Shown here: one piece after another, positions 30,827-43,509 of the stretch
Layout: every line of letters starts with the position of its first letter
Position numbering within the stretch: the first letter of the stretch is position 1
Source: Aedes albopictus
Lineage: Eukaryota > Arthropoda > Insecta > Diptera > Culicidae
Direction of reading: 5' to 3'
NCBI RefSeq assembly: GCF_035046485.1
Contig: NC_085137.1
Location: 40,417,155-40,481,154 of the forward strand
DNA: 64,000 nt
Position numbers and translations under genes: made by a program
The notes under the pieces: generated by a model
Told to the model about the DNA's origin: nothing
What the model saw: the letters and a program-made list of their open reading frames with translations, nothing else
Databases searched by the model: none

Positions 30827-31220
30827 GCCAAGGTCCGTGGCGCAATTAGACACACGTTTGCTTCATTAGCAGATGGTCATGGGTTCGATCCCAGCCCCGG
30901 CACTTTCGTCAGTTGCTCTTTCCCCCTGAGAGCAGCTGACACTGACCCTCTTCTGAGCCCATGGCTCAAACGGACCCGGCTGCATGGTCATCGGCGAACG
31001 GCACTTCATAATAGACCCTCAATTGGACTGGAAAAAGAAACAACCAACAGCCACATATCAACATCCTTGTGCTCATCATTCTACCTTGATATGGTAGAAA
31101 GTGAAAGCAGCGCAACGGCATCCAGTTTGATATAGTACAGCTTCCAATTGGAATCGCTCACGTAGTACCCTAGTGGAAAAAAGAGCTGTAAATTAGGTTA
31201 AGTGATTGAAGAAAAAAAAA
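30827..31220 (+). mobile_element. tRNA-derived SINE with A-rich tail
   Basis: The head has box A (tggcgcaattaga, 30838-30850) and box B (ggttcgatccc, 30882-30892) in tRNA spacing and a T-arm stem (tggg/ccca). An unrelated body of about 300 bases follows, ending in gaagaaaaaaaaa at 31208-31220. A short direct repeat ttagct occurs at 30821-30826 and 31221-31226. It differs from the Feilai-like and nested SINE families. It does not fold as a complete tRNA gene, since the 5' and 3' acceptor strands do not pair. Confidence 0.7.
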
Positions 31221-33344
31221 TTAGCTCATGGTTGAATAAATCCATCAGCGGTGTTTTATTGTTACCAACTGCTTCATTTTTTCAAATATAAAATATTGAG
31301 CTGAGGTCTAATCCCAGTAACATTTTTAAGTCAAATAGACTAGAAGAGGTTCTTATAACCATCATAAAACCAAAATTAATAGTTGCAGGTTTTATGAAGA
31401 TTATCAAGGCCTCTAAATACAAAACTAATTGGTTAACAAAATGTAACTTGGAAATGTTTGCCCCACTTCAAAAGTTCGATTTCAGCAACATATCAGTGTG
31501 AACTGATCAATATAGAAAAATATCATCAATAAACAGTAAAACACACGTTCTATAAATATTGCATCACCTGAAATCTAATTTCCGCCAAATCCACCTTCTT
31601 AATCCCTTCGCTCGAAGCAGCAAAGCTATGAGTAACTTTCGTCACACGTTTTCAGTTGTTTTTGCCAACCTCCTACGCAAGCGTCGTCGGCTGGTACTCC
31701 GAATTCCACAAGTCATTCGCAATTTTTCAGCGCGGGACTTTATCCCTCGTACTCGTAGGGATTAAGGACGCTGCGGCACTGGCACAACTTGCGTCTTAAG
31801 TCTGTCTTAATCATCCACACCCTCGCTCGCGCCATCACGGTCCACACGGGCGCAAACATCGGGCGTGGTGGACCGATTCACGTGCTTTATCTAGTCACCC
31901 GAGGAAGCAAGCAACGCCAAAGTCACCGGCCGTCCAGTGTGAACTAGCTTCTGTTGGCTTCTTGGCCTTGATTAACTACGTACATAGGTTGGCTGGGACG
32001 CAAATCCCTACCGGGGGTTAAGGGATTTCCGTTATCTGGGTGCTGTAGCTAAAAATTTCCCAGTTGGATTTTGATTTCAATCTGATGGTGCTGCGCTTTG
32101 TTTACTGCGTCGAAGGCAGAGGACCGTCTCTTCAGCACAGGATCCGGGAATGATAAGGTCCGGTGAGACGGTAAGGTCCACCGACCAACGGCCAACTCAG
32201 TACCGTGTTTGATTTTATCGACTTCGGGCAGTTCGGGTGCTGCAGTTTAATTGAATTAAAGCAGGAGAAACAAATCTAACCGCCCAAGCGGTAAATATAT
32301 AGCTCCTGGGGCAACACGCGATTGATTACGATCGATTACAGACTGAGATTGCGAGCGAGCGCGCGCGAGGGTGGAGGAGAGATAATGGAAAGCACAGTGA
32401 CGTACTGCTACTCGAATGGGATCTGGCGGAAGAGGTGAGTGGGTTGGGCGGTGGTGCGTGGGAGGAGAAGGTCAGGGTCGGTTATGGTCAAGGCTGTGGG
32501 GGCAAGCGCGGGTTGGATGAAGGGGGAGTATTGGAGGTGTGGCACTATGAGCAGAAAGAAGGCGATAAGGCATCATGTTCTCGAAATCCAATTTTATTAT
32601 GCTTTGGGTTGTAAATCCTTTTTCTACAATTTATGTCAAAAAAACACCGGACATAAAAAATAGTATGTCAAGAAGTAGCTGATTGAAACACTGCAGCGCA
32701 GCACAAAGAAGGAAAAACATCGTCTCTAATTTTAATTCGAGAGGATTCTTCAGTCTCTGCCCGTTAGTATGTTTCTTTTTATATTGTATTTTATAATTGT
32801 TTTCATTTTTGAATGAAATTTGATTTATCTAGTATAATCTTTTTTATTTGCTTTGAGGTTTTTATCAATTTCGCTTCAATCTAAGCACCGACCCATAATA
32901 ATCGAATTAATTATTGCAGCTCACCTTATGGCCGATTTATAAATTATCTTTCATATCATGCAAAAACATTTTAAATGAATCAAAATTTGCGTAAAATATA
33001 AGAATGAATATATTGTCCCTCGAATTCTGTTTCCGTCTAGTACACGTCTATTTTGGACACAACCTGAATTCAATTCGCGGCACACCTTCGACACTATGGT
33101 ACATAGGATGGTCAAAAGTTAAGATTTTATCGTAAGATTTTATCGTAAACGAAAAGTCGGTCAAATTCTTCGCAATCTAAATCAAATCATGTATTCAAAG
33201 TGCAGTTGAGCAGAAAGCTTTTGAGTTGAGATGGATGAAGCTTCAACGACCAACATATTTCAATTAATATTTTTTTTCCACTAGATCATAATACGCCATT
33301 ACAGTACAACGTCTTTCTCTGTGGTTATGGAATACGATGTTTCG
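31221..33344. other. Non-coding region with a GC-rich island at about 31590-32560
   Basis: 31221-31560 is AT-rich without visible structure. The island has many CpG (gagcgagcgcgcgcgagggt, about 32352-32371) and no transposon signature. Open frames (31559-31765, 32439-32663) have no recognisable domains. From 32570 the DNA is AT-rich again. The island may be conserved host regulatory or transcribed DNA, but nothing in the sequence proves this. Confidence 0.35.
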
Positions 33345-33346
33345 TA

Positions 33347-34108
33347 AAGGGTGGTACGCTCAAAATTTGGTCAAACAATTTTTTCATAACTTTGGACTGC
33401 GTACACCAAAATAGCTGATTTTTGGACCAGTAATGGTGCATTATATGTAGCTTAGACCATAAAATTTTTATCAAAATCGGTTTAGTTTTTGCGAAGATAT
33501 TGTTGAATACTGAGATCTGCAATTTTAAAATTTTGTACAAAGAGGCTTCAAAAATAAGAACACATTTTTACTGTTTTATTTATAGAGCCAGAAATACTGA
33601 AACGAATTCAATGATTTTTTTCTGTATATAAAGAATACATGTCCAAATGTTGTGTAATAATTTCATTCAATTTGATTTCGCCGTTACAAAGTTATATTTG
33701 TTTAAGTGGCCTCCTGTCAGTTTTTTTCATAGTCAAACTGCCACAACTTTGAAAGTATTCATACATAATGGCTTAAAATTTTACTTTGATCATATTTGTA
33801 TAATAGTATTGTACTGTAAAATTTTCATATGAATCGGAGCAGTATTAGTAGTTTTAAAACCAAAAGTATGCTTTACTGATCTTAAATTGTCAAATATTTA
33901 CTATGGAACGCCTTAGTACAAAATGCTAACAAGGCAGGTCGTTGGTTTTATCTATATATCAACTAATACTTAATGCATTTTGATGAAAATTGTATGGCAT
34001 AATATACACATAATGTACCATTGCTGGTCCAAAAATCAGCTGTTTTGGTGTACTCAGTCTGACGTTATGAAAAAAATTGTATGATCAAATTTTGACCGTA
34101 CCACCCTT
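33347..34108. mobile_element. TA-flanked MITE with long inverted repeats (AAGGGTGGTACG ends), 762 bp
   Basis: Ends AAGGGTGGTACG and CGTACCACCCTT with TA at 33345-33346 and 34109-34110. Arms of about 200 bases carry tcaaaatttggtcaa, cataactttggac, accaaaatagctgattttt and ggaccagtaatgg, matched in reverse at 33990-34100. About 340 bases in the middle are not paired and might be a later or captured segment. Probably a Tc1/mariner-class derivative. Confidence 0.8.
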
Positions 34109-34211
34109 TATACAGCAAATCCATGCACACATTTGTTTGCATCCTCCTTATAGGCGAAATCAACTGTAAACAAACATTCCATCGACGGGAAAAAGCGATT
34201 GATTTAATTAA

Positions 34212-34761
34212 CCCTCTAATACCCAAATTTTTGATTATTCTCGATTTTGTGAATTTCAGTTTTTGATTTTTGTAATTTTTATTTTTAAACATCCCCACAC
34301 TTTTATATTTTTCCTGGAATCCAATTTGGGGAACGGATTATTTTAGACGAAAACATTTTGAGATTTTATGATTATTGTTGAAACATTATTATTTTCATTT
34401 TTTTTTTCACAGAAAATTTTATTTTCCGTGTAATTTTAAGGAAAATAATTTTAGAGTGTATTCGATCCCCTTAAACTATTAAACAAGGATAGAATGATTT
34501 GGGAAAAATTTTAAATATGTAAATTGTAGCGATTCAATACAAAATAAACAATGACTTCTAAAAGGTGACTAAAACATCAATTTTTCAATGATTTTAAAAA
34601 AAAGTAAATACGCTTTAAAGTACACCAAAAAGCATTTTGAGATATACAGAACAGTCCTAAATATCAGCCAAAAATATAAAAGAAATGATTTTCCACGAAA
34701 CAAAAATTACAAAAATGCTCGAACTATACCCCGTCTAAAGGCGGGATTGGGTATTAGAGGG
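34212..34761. mobile_element. TTAA-flanked MITE with CCC...GGG ends, 550 bp (piggyBac type)
   Basis: Termini CCCTCTAATACCCAA and its complement, flanked by TTAA at 34208-34211 and 34762-34765. Subterminal sequence also pairs (tttttgtaattttt with caaaaattacaaaaatg). CCC/GGG ends plus a TTAA target fit piggyBac-family elements. The interior is AT-rich and non-coding. Confidence 0.85.
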
Positions 34762-34984
34762 TTAAATTAACAGCTTTTGCTGCATTCTGCAGCAGTGGAA
34801 TCCAACTTTGAAGTATCACAGAACTTTTGTGGGGTTGATTCAACATGTGAATATGGTTAAGGGAAAAATGAACGATGATGAAGAACATTTCGGCTAACTG
34901 CTGCTTTGGTACGGTTGCCTTCGTCATACGCAAATCGAAAAAAAAAATATCAGCTCGTGATTATATTGAAACTGAAACGTGAAA

Positions 34985-35219
34985 TCGACACCAACATTTC
35001 AAAAGGGCATAACTGCTTTTGGAATCATCACCTTCTTTTAAAGCTGTGGATCATGTGTTATGATTTCCATGTTTTTCACAACAAGTACCAGATGGGAAAA
35101 ACTCTCCTCTTTCCGACAACCACGATGGTTTGGGTGTAAGGGAGGCAGTACGACCTACAGCTTTGAAAGAAGGTATTACTTCCAAATGCAGTTACGCCCT
35201 TTTGAAATGTTGGTGCCGA
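34985..35219. mobile_element. Inverted-repeat element (TCGACACCAACATTTC ends)
   Basis: tcgacaccaacatttcaaaa, then gggcataactgc, at 34985-35016 faces its near-complement at 35188-35219. The outer boundaries are uncertain, and more of 34790-35290 may belong to it. A related arrangement, with aaacttttcaaaaggacgtaactg facing tttttgaaatgtt, lies at about 51015-51210, so this is a small dispersed family. Confidence 0.55.
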
Positions 35220-35476
35220 AATGTAGTATAATTATTCGACTTCTAGTGCTAAAGAGTCTGTTTATCGGTAGTCTACATCTTTTTGCTTTCATCTGATGAG
35301 GCATTGGCAAAGCAGTAAGTTGGAATATCTGTAATGATTGAATATTTTCCATCTGATGTGACGGGAATTAACGCATAAGACGAAGCAATTTTTAACCCTA
35401 GATTATTTTGTATACTCCTGTGTAAAATCATGGTTAATGCTTTTGAACATGTATCTCACTTCTTCGACGTCATCCT
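35220..35476. other. AT-rich stretch, nothing recognised
   Basis: No ORF of note, no inverted repeat and no 12-bp array. Together with 35651-36175 it separates the small MITE from the large array block starting near 36180. Confidence 0.35.
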
Positions 35477-35650
35477 ACTTCTTTTTCTTCTTGGGGACAA
35501 GGCCTGGTTTAGATTTTTTTAACCACTGTGTATGCCTGCTTTAGAGCTTTAACCACAGTTTTTAACTAAGAGCTTGCTTTGCCAATGTAAAAGGTCATGT
35601 GTACACCGTATGGAGGCATGAAGATACTCTATGCCCAAGGAAGTCACTTC
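35477..35650 (-). mobile_element. Partial SINE copy, (GAA)n-tailed family
   Basis: Shares tgcctgcttt, gttattaactgagagctt-like and gatactctatgccca-like phrases with the better copy at 43810-44081, in the same minus-strand orientation with a CTT-rich 3' tail at its left. The head is missing or unrecognisable. Confidence 0.55.
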
Positions 35651-36179
35651 CCTTTTTATGTGATTTGAATCTAGAAAAGCACAAGAATTTCAATGTTCAA
35701 TGATTTTTGAAAAATAACCCACACTCTAAAGTATAATTTGCATAAACTAAGTTGGTTTTTTCCGAATTTCATTGATTTTGAGTGGCCTCTCTCTCCCAAC
35801 TATTGGTACGTATATTTTTATAAGTATGCCAAGATTACACTGGTGCTGAAAATGTCATTTCGCCTGATCTAAATTCAATCACCTGCAGCTCATTTAAGAA
35901 GCTGAACCTGAGAACATGGTTTAGTGAAAACTTATGCGGCTAGACCAGTCTGACAAGAAAGTCACGGACTACCGTTGAAAAATGCCGATTGATATTCACC
36001 ATGAACTCAAGGTTTCCATATTTCTTCGCCCCCATGGAAATGACATAAATATTCACGATTTTTTTCAATTATTCTTGCGGAAGGAGCATTTTTGCATGAC
36101 TTTCTTTAATGGGATTACTTTTTCGGGGATTTTTTTTTTTTCAAGATTAATCAAAGTGTTTACGAAATTTTTATAGCGA

Positions 36180-37650
36180 GAAGATTCTCTCTGAATGTAC
36201 AGGAAGGATTTCAGCAAGAATTCCTTCAAAGACTCCTTCAGGTATCCTTTAATATGCATTTTTGTTCATATATTTCTTTTAAAATTTCTGCAGGCATTCC
36301 TCCATAGATTTTCAAAAGAACTCCCCCAGCATTTATCCTTGGGTCATTTTCAGAAGCTTCTGAATAAATTTCTCAAAAAAATCATCATGAATCTATCCTA
36401 TATATAGGTTTCTTTAGAATTCCGCCTTGGATTCCTCCGGGAACTCTGTAAAAAATCCCTAGGAGATTTTTTACATAAGTTAGTGCATAGGAATACATGC
36501 ACTAATAATTTGTTTCCAAAATTTTAGAAAGAACTCCCCAGAAATGTTATCAGAATTTCCTTCAGATTTTTTCTTTTGGATTTCTCCATGAGTTCTTATA
36601 AAAAAAAATCAAGAATTTATTTTGGATTTGTTTCCATGAATTCCTCTAAAGATTTTTGCAAACGATTCAATTCCATGAGATTTTTTTCACATGGATTCGG
36701 AGATATTTTCAGAGACTCTTTCAGCAATTTCTCTGAAATTTTCCTTTCAAAATTCGATTTTTTTCAGGAACTGTTTTGGATATTATTGTTGGAGTTTCTC
36801 CACAGGTTTTTTTTTGGGTTTTATTTACAATAGTCCGGAGTTCTTCCAAAGGTTTCTCCAGATGTTCCTCCAGATATTCCTACAGGGATTGCTTGGCATT
36901 TATTCAGATCTTCCATCTTCTTTCAGAAATTTTTCAGGCAATGCTTCAAAAATTTCTCCAAAGATTCTCTCAACAATTCCTACAGAAATTACTTCAGAAT
37001 TATTCCTTGGCATTTTCCAAAAAAAAAAATCAAGAAATTCTTTCATGAATACCTTTGGAAGGTTCTCCAATTCTTCCAGATATCTTTCAAAGATTCCATC
37101 AAAAAAGTTGTTCTTCTCCGAAATTCATTGCAGTGCCTCCAGGATTTATTTTGTTTCTGCAGGATATCCTTCAGCAATTTATAAGGGATTTTAATGTGCT
37201 AATCCCTTCAGAAATTATATAAGACTTTTTTTGGAAAATTCTTCCAGATTATCTTCAGGAGCTCTTCCATGAGATCCTTTAGAAAGTCATCAAGAGCACT
37301 TTAAGAAATTTATTGAAGGATTTCTATAAGAATTTCATCAGTATTCATATCTGCCATTTTTTCTGGGATTTCTGCTGACAATTTCAAGAGATACTGTCAG
37401 AAATTCCTTAACGAATTTTTCCAGCTATCCCTCCCGAAATTTCTCAATCACTTTTATCCTGTAATTACTAGAAACGTTCCTCCACAAGTTTCTCTTGATT
37501 ATTGTTTGATGGAAAGAAGTTTCTTCTGGTATTCTCCCGTGCATTCATTCAGGAGTTCTTCCAAAAATCGCTTCAGAAATTTTTGTCCAGGAATCACTTC
37601 AGAAAGTATTCAAGAATTTCTTCTACAAATCTGCAAAAGTATCACCAGAG
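36180..37650 (-). repeat. 12-bp degenerate repeat array, TTCCTCC orientation
   Basis: Units such as ccttcaaagactccttcagg and gttcctccagatattcc. The overlapping open frames 36576-36833, 36691-37194 and 36776-37048 are all repeat translations in three frames, a good illustration that open frames mean nothing here. Confidence 0.7.
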
Positions 37651-37654
37651 TTGA

Positions 37655-37705
37655 TTGATTGATTTAGCTATATTATGGAGACTTTCAGCCTATCATCAGA
37701 AGTTT
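37655..37705 (-). mobile_element. Truncated SINE or LINE 3' end fragment
   Basis: On the minus strand, ggctgaaagtctccataata is followed by a tagctaaatcaatcaatcaa tail. A GGCTGAAAGTCTC-like end with an (ATCA)n tail is a common retroposon 3' end in Aedes as I remember it. It lies at the point where the array changes orientation. Confidence 0.4.
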
Positions 37706-37799
37706 TTCAAGGGATTCCTTCGGATAATCCTCCAAGGATTTGTTTAGTTACTCTTTTGAGTATTCTTTCAAATATTCTTGCAGTATGTTTTGTGCAATT

Positions 37800-39790
37800 T
37801 CAGAAACAATTCTCGAAAGAAATCCTGGAAGAATATCTGAAATAATTCCTGCAAGAAACTCTAAAAGAATCGCAGGAGATAAAATAACAAAATCCTTGTG
37901 GGAGTTTTTACAGGAATGACTGAAGCTATTTCTATAGGAATTCTTGGAGGAACCCTTGGAAGATTTTCCGAAGGAATTTCTGTGCTATTTTTAAAAAAAA
38001 TATTTAGAGAAATTTGTGAAAAATTTCATGAATGAATATATTTAAAAACATCCCTTGCTAAAATTTCTTTAATTATAAAGAAGATACTGGGGATATTTTT
38101 GAAGATATCGCTGAAGAAATTTCTGAAGGATATTCAGCAGATTTTTTAAAGGTAGGAATTCCAGGTGAAATGTTTAGTATGGAAATCTCAGTTAGTACTT
38201 TTGGATGAATCTCTATAAGAATATCTGAAGAAATCCCAGGAAAATTCTTGAAAGAATGCCAGGAGGAGTTTCTGAAGAACTTTCAGGATAAATACCTGGC
38301 GAACCCTTGGTGGAAGAATTTTTAGGATAATTTACGAAATATTATTGGAGAGATCCTTTAACAAAATTCTGGTGGATTTTTTAAAAATATTCCTAGAGTA
38401 TCTGTAAACGTAGAAGTTTCTAAGAAATGTTTCTGAATAATTTCCTTAAATGATTCGTGGAAAAAATCTTAGTAATTTCACAGTAGAATATATAATTAAA
38501 TACTGAAGGATTCTCTGTACGAGCATCTGCAGGAAGCTCTGGATGAATTTCTGCCTGAATGATATAATGCAACAAACTCTGGAAGAATTCCTGCAGGATT
38601 TGCTATATGAGTCCTTAAAGAAATTATTGGACAGATTCCTGCGGGATTTCCCAGCGCAACCGCTACACCAAAGAGGTGGACTTCTTGAAAATATTCCTGT
38701 TCGAATTTCTAAAGAAATCTCTGAAAGATTTTCTGTAGTAACTACTAAAAGAATAAATAAAGGAATTTGTTATGGAATCTTTACGTATAATTCTGAAAAA
38801 ATCTCTCCGAGGGATCTCCTAAAATTTCTAAAACAGTCCCTGGTGGAGTTTCAGGAACCTTTCGAAATGTATCCAAAAGAGTTCTTAAAGTAATTCTTTA
38901 AGGAATCCCCTGAGAATTTTCTTAAACTATCTCTGGATGAATTCCTGAAAAAAAAACTCGCTGGAGGAGTTTCTGAATAGAATCATGATAGATTTTGAGT
39001 TTGAATGTTTAAATGGAGTCATGTTTGTAGGAATTCATGAAGCAATTTTGGAAAAAAGTAGAAGATTTATTTTAAGAAATCCTTAGACAAATTGATTGAG
39101 AAATCTCATTAAAAAATTTTTCGGGTATCTCAATGGGAGATTTTCTGCCGAAGACTAGAACTGGAAGAGTTTGTAAATACGAATGTCGAAGATTTTAAGA
39201 AGGAATTCTAAGCGAAATTCCGGAAGAAATTTCGGGACAGATTCCAAAAAAATCCATGCTAGGTTTTCTAGAGGAATTCTTAGGTAAATTTTTGGAGGAT
39301 CATCTAGCTAGAGTCAAGAAGTTTGAGAAAGCCTGCTCTAGAAGAAATTCTGAAAGAAAATGTCCGGAAATTTCTGAAGCAATTTCAAAAGGAAGAAATC
39401 CAAGGAAGGTTTTATGAAGGAGTTCTCAAATTGTTGGTTTATTTGTCATTTCTGGGATTTTTAAGCTTTTATGGGTCATTTATCCCGTAGTTCCTAAATT
39501 AATTTCTGGGGTACTATGGATACAATGAATTTTCTAAGGGCATCTTTGGAAGAATTCATGGAGGAATTCTCACACAAATCTTCAATGGTATTCCTGGCAG
39601 AGTTTCTTAACAAGATTTTTTGAAAGAATCGTTGGAGAAATTTGTGGAGGAATCTTTCAAAAAATGTCTGAAGTAATCACCAAAGGATTTTTGAAAAAAA
39701 AAAACATGTAGGGATTTTTGAAGCAATCCATGCAAGATTTTCTGACATAATATTATGTAAAATTTCGGAGGAATAGTTAGTAAAATATCC
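37800..39790 (+). repeat. 12-bp degenerate repeat array, GGAGGAA orientation
   Basis: Units such as gaaatcctggaagaat and gagaattcctggag-like sequence, diluted by AT-rich interruptions (39420-39540). The open frame 38543-38893 contains a section (about 38660-38690, cgcaaccgctacaccaaaga) unlike the repeat but has no recognisable domain. Confidence 0.65.
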
Positions 39791-40910
39791 TCCAGGGATT
39801 TCTTCGGAGAACTCTACACAAATTCCTCTACAAATCCCTCTAAAGGTTTCTTCGGTGGCTTCTACAAGGGATCCTCTAGAAATTCAACAAGTAATTTCTC
39901 CTTAAATTCATTTAGAAATTTTTCGAAGAATTTCACAAAAATTAATCAAGAAATTCCTCAAAAATTATCATACAGACGTTTCTCCAAGAAATCATTCAGC
40001 GATTCCACCAAATTCTTAGAAATTTTCAACAGTATCCGCTAGACTGTCGCTTTAACCAACTTTAACCAAGCCACAGAACAAGTAACAATTCTACGGAATA
40101 GAAAGCCAAACTAACTCCGAAGCCACACCGTGCACACTGCCTCCTAATTACAATCATTGTAACCTTTTGAGCTTCGTCCTTGAATTCCTAAAGGATACGG
40201 ATTCCTCCAAAGATTTCATTTCAGAGGATCATTCAGACAACTCCTCAAAGGATTCCTCCCCAAAATTCTTCAGTTTTTCCTAGCGCAATATTACATTCAC
40301 CAAAATAAAATGAGAAATTTTTCCTGGAGCTTCTCCAAGGATTCCGTTAAGATTTTATCAGTTATTCCTCCTGGAATCCTCACAGAATCCCTACGGGATA
40401 TTCATCCAGATAACTGTGCAGAGAGTTTCAAGAATTTCTCAGGAATTCCTCAAGAAGGTTTCCTTCAAGAATTCCTTCAGAGGTTTCCCCAACGACACCT
40501 CTAAGTATTTTTTTGAACATTCCACTATGAATTCCTTTCAGGTATCATCAGGTATCAGTAAGTCGGCTGCAAAGGCACGTTCTCCTCCATTTGGTAAATT
40601 TATGCCATCAGATTTCTCAAGAGGCTTCTCCAATGATACCTTTGCAATTTATTCGGGGATTCCTCCGCGCGTTTCGCCATTTATTTCAGGGACTACTGCA
40701 GGAATTCTGCATCATTTCCTCTAGCAGTTCAGCTAAGGATTCTTCTAAGCAACTCTCCAGGAATTTGGTCAGCTATGTGTTTCTTCGAAGATTTTTCTAG
40801 GAATACCATCATATCAGGCATTGCTCAAAGAAATCTTTAAGAAATTCTTCCAGCTTTCATTAGCAGCGAGAAAGTTTCATTTGAATCATTGCCAGAAATT
40901 AATGGAACTT
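39791..40910 (-). repeat. 12-bp degenerate repeat array, TTCCTCC orientation, with a short insert
   Basis: Units such as gggatttcttcggagaac and gattcctccaaagattt. It is interrupted at about 40025-40165 by non-array sequence, part of which recurs at about 45297-45370 (separate entry). Orientation is opposite to the preceding 2 kb. Confidence 0.65.
40066..40140. repeat. Dispersed short repeat (pair with 45297-45370)
   Basis: aagccacagaacaagtaaca, then attctacggaatagaaagcc, closely resembles aagctacagaaaaagttacg, then attctgcagaatagaaagtc, at 45303-45350. Both copies lie inside 12-bp arrays, so this may be part of a larger family once associated with the arrays. Confidence 0.5.
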
Positions 40911-42105
40911 CTGGAATTCTGGAACATTTGAATAGTTCATTGGTATGGGCTTCAGTACTGTAAAATTGTAGAAATACAACCCATATTACTTGCAGTTATC
41001 GAAGGTCTACTGTAGCAATACTCGGTCTATCTCGTCCGAGATCAACCTCCAGTGAAAGCTCTCAAACAAAGATAATAATAGTATCAACAATGGTAATCCT
41101 CGTACCGTCGTCGTCAGCTGCTCTTGTTGAACATTCCACACCCACAAATACAACACGTCACCTACTAAACCTTCAATCGGGTCAAAGCCCTCTCCATCTT
41201 CAAACCCCCCTCCCCAAATGGGAAAAGGGCTACCCAATGGCACCCATCCATGGTTCCAATATCGGTTGGAGTGGCCTGGCCGTCATCGTCACACAAACCA
41301 ACCGCAGCACTTGCTGACCACAGCACAGTTCGGTAGTTCTTGCAATGGCGCGTTGGTACCTACATAGATGTTATCTACTGTGTGGTTGCGAGCGATATCG
41401 CACTGGCAGCGGCAGTGACCTTTGGAATCAAGGTAGGATAATGGAACCTTACCAACCACCAACCGGTCCAGCCCAGGTGCGGTGTCGTCGTAACCTTCGT
41501 GGTCTGTTTGATTTTCCGGACTGGTGGGTGGGCGTGAGAAAGGGGTCAGCTGGGATGAATAAGGCTGAAGAAGCCATTCGACGTTGGCACGTTACGTATT
41601 CGTAGTTGTCGGTTTTCTTCCGAGAGAGTAATTATGAGCTTCATAACTAACTATGATGGGATGAGGGACTGCTGCAATGAATGGGAGGAGGGCGCAATCA
41701 ATTTCGATGGGAAGCCGGTGATAAGAAGGGATTTGGAATTTTTGCGGCTATTTATAGACCAAAGTGCTTTGTAATTAATTGTACAAGTGCTTATGGTTTA
41801 TGAATGAAGCGGCTCGAACGGTGACGCGAGGAAGTGAGGTTTGCCGTTATCAACTGGAGATTAGCTCTCTGTTTGAGAATGACATGTGTAATCGTTGCAA
41901 TGCTCAACTAGTGCAAACGACGGAGTTTCCCGGTATGTGTGTAAAAATACTGAATTGCCACGTTGAGTGGATTCACTTTGATCGATAATGACGATCATTT
42001 ACATGATTTTGCATTCGGTGTCAGAGTAGGTACGTATTTACATTACAGTGATGTTTTTTACTACACAGCTGTTGTCCTCAACTATATCAATAATACATAT
42101 ATGTA
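40911..42105. other. Repeat-poor, GC-richer island (about 41000-41730) and AT-rich flank
   Basis: No transposon ends or array units. Short open frames (41090-41317, 41345-41605, minus 41007-41243) have no recognisable domain. CpG content and lack of repeats suggest older host sequence. Confidence 0.35.
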
Positions 42106-42378
42106 CACAGATAAAAATAATGAGATTTACACGTCATGTAAACTTCAGTTTAGTCATGTAAACTTAGTGGTATGATGGTTTACATGATATATCATGTAAA
42201 GTTACGTTATATGTCATGTAAACACACAGAGTCATGCTGAATTACATGACATATAATGGAAGTTTACATGATATTCTATGACTTTTACATGATATGTCAT
42301 GTAAACTTCTGTGATATTCCACGCTCCAATCATGTGCATTATATATCACAGAATTTTACACTCTTTTTTCGATCTGTG
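42106..42378. mobile_element. TIR element with CACAGAT ends and TTTACATGA palindromes, copy 2
   Basis: Same ends and internal order as 5270-5542, but flanked by TA (42104-42105 and 42379-42380), which shows the target preference more clearly. The two copies differ at many positions, so neither is very young. The internal gtttacatgatat/atatcatgtaaa modules are repeated at least six times. Confidence 0.75.
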
Positions 42379-42763
42379 TATTTCGGAATCCCCCGCGAAA
42401 TCGATTTGACGAGAAGGAATTTTATAATTGTGCGCTGTTGGCACAATTTAACGTTGCTCGAACCAGTTTGTCAGGTTGCCGTTTGGCTTCTGAACTACTC
42501 AGGCACAGTGTTGTGGTGCTAGGTAATCTGGGCTACCGTCGACGACAGACAGCATCAGCGCCAGTCAGTCTTATGGCCAATTAAAGCAAGAGAGCAGAAA
42601 GCCACCCGGAAATTGAAATTTAGGAATTTGGGTGTTGCAGGTTATGGCAGTTTAACGTCCAATGATCTTTGCTTCAGTTAGATCGTAGTTCCCAAACATT
42701 CGAGGTAAGCGACCCCCTTTGCTACCAGGCGTGGTTTCCGCGACTCACCTGATACAAATTGCG
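42379..42763. other. Short GC-richer non-coding segment
   Basis: About 42400-42720 continues the repeat-poor island interrupted by the CACAGAT element. It contains cgtcgacgacagacagcatc (about 42538) and no supported gene. Confidence 0.3.
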
Positions 42764-42765
42764 TA

Positions 42766-43246
42766 GGGTAGAAGCTTCAGTTTTGGCCAGTCCGGAGTTT
42801 TGGCCATAGTGCGGTATTGATCCTGTTGCGATCTAAATCGGCGAAAATTTATTTTTTACTAGTACCTAATACAATATGATTACAGCTGTGAAAACCACAC
42901 ATATTGATCAAACACTGTAAGAAAAAAATATATTTCCTTAAAAAATCTGCTCCCATACATCTATTTTGGCCAGGGTGCTTCTAATTTGGCCACTCCCATA
43001 AGAAATACACGTGATTGGCCAAAATAGAAACCAAACTTAAGAATATGGCCAAAACTGCGGCAGAGCTTCTATTTTGGCCAGTGCCACTTTTAATACAAAA
43101 ATCAAGTATTGGCATGATTTCTGCATTTTTCCTTCAAAATATAGGTTGAAATCTTTCTTTTGACGCATTGGTTGTTTTCATAGGATTATTGGATATTTTT
43201 ATACAAATGATTTCCCTTAGACTGGCCAAAACCGGTACCCGCACCC
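42766..43246. mobile_element. TA-flanked MITE with TTGGCCA motifs, 481 bp
   Basis: Left end ggg, then tagaagcttcagttttggcc; right end ggccaaaaccggtacccgca, then ccc. TA lies at 42764-42765 and 43247-43248. The motif ttttggcca or its complement recurs about ten times across the element, on both strands. Such dense repetition of one motif suggests multiple transposase-binding or fold-back modules. No ORF. Confidence 0.75.
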
Positions 43247-43361
43247 TAGATACAATTTAAACCTCAAAGAGCCAATTATTCTTTGCTAGATGCTTACTAT
43301 ATGAAAAGAGGTTGAATGCTAGTCATCACCGTTGGAAAATTGTTTTTTTTTTATTTCCTTA

Positions 43362-43509
43362 GGGTCTGTGTCAATTGGCGAATTAAAACTAATTTTCACG
43401 TAAACTTGACAGTTCGATAATTATTTCCTTAGGAGAACTGTCAAGTTTAAGTGTTGAACTGTCAAATTTAAGTAAAAATTAATTTTAATTCGCCAATTGA
43501 CACAGACCC
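43362..43509. mobile_element. 148-bp MITE with GGGTCTGTGTC termini and TTA TSD
   Basis: Terminal repeats GGGTCTGTGTCAATTGGCGA and its perfect complement, extending to about 35 bases each. An inner pair (cttgacagttc / gaactgtcaag) is also present. TTA flanks at 43359-43361 and 43510-43512. A three-base TWA target and G-rich end fit PIF/Harbinger-type MITEs. Near-perfect arms suggest relative youth. Confidence 0.85.

Noticed and set aside
38543..38893. 116-residue ORF in the 37.8-39.8 kb array
   Set aside because: Mostly repeat-derived; the short non-repeat section has no recognisable motif.
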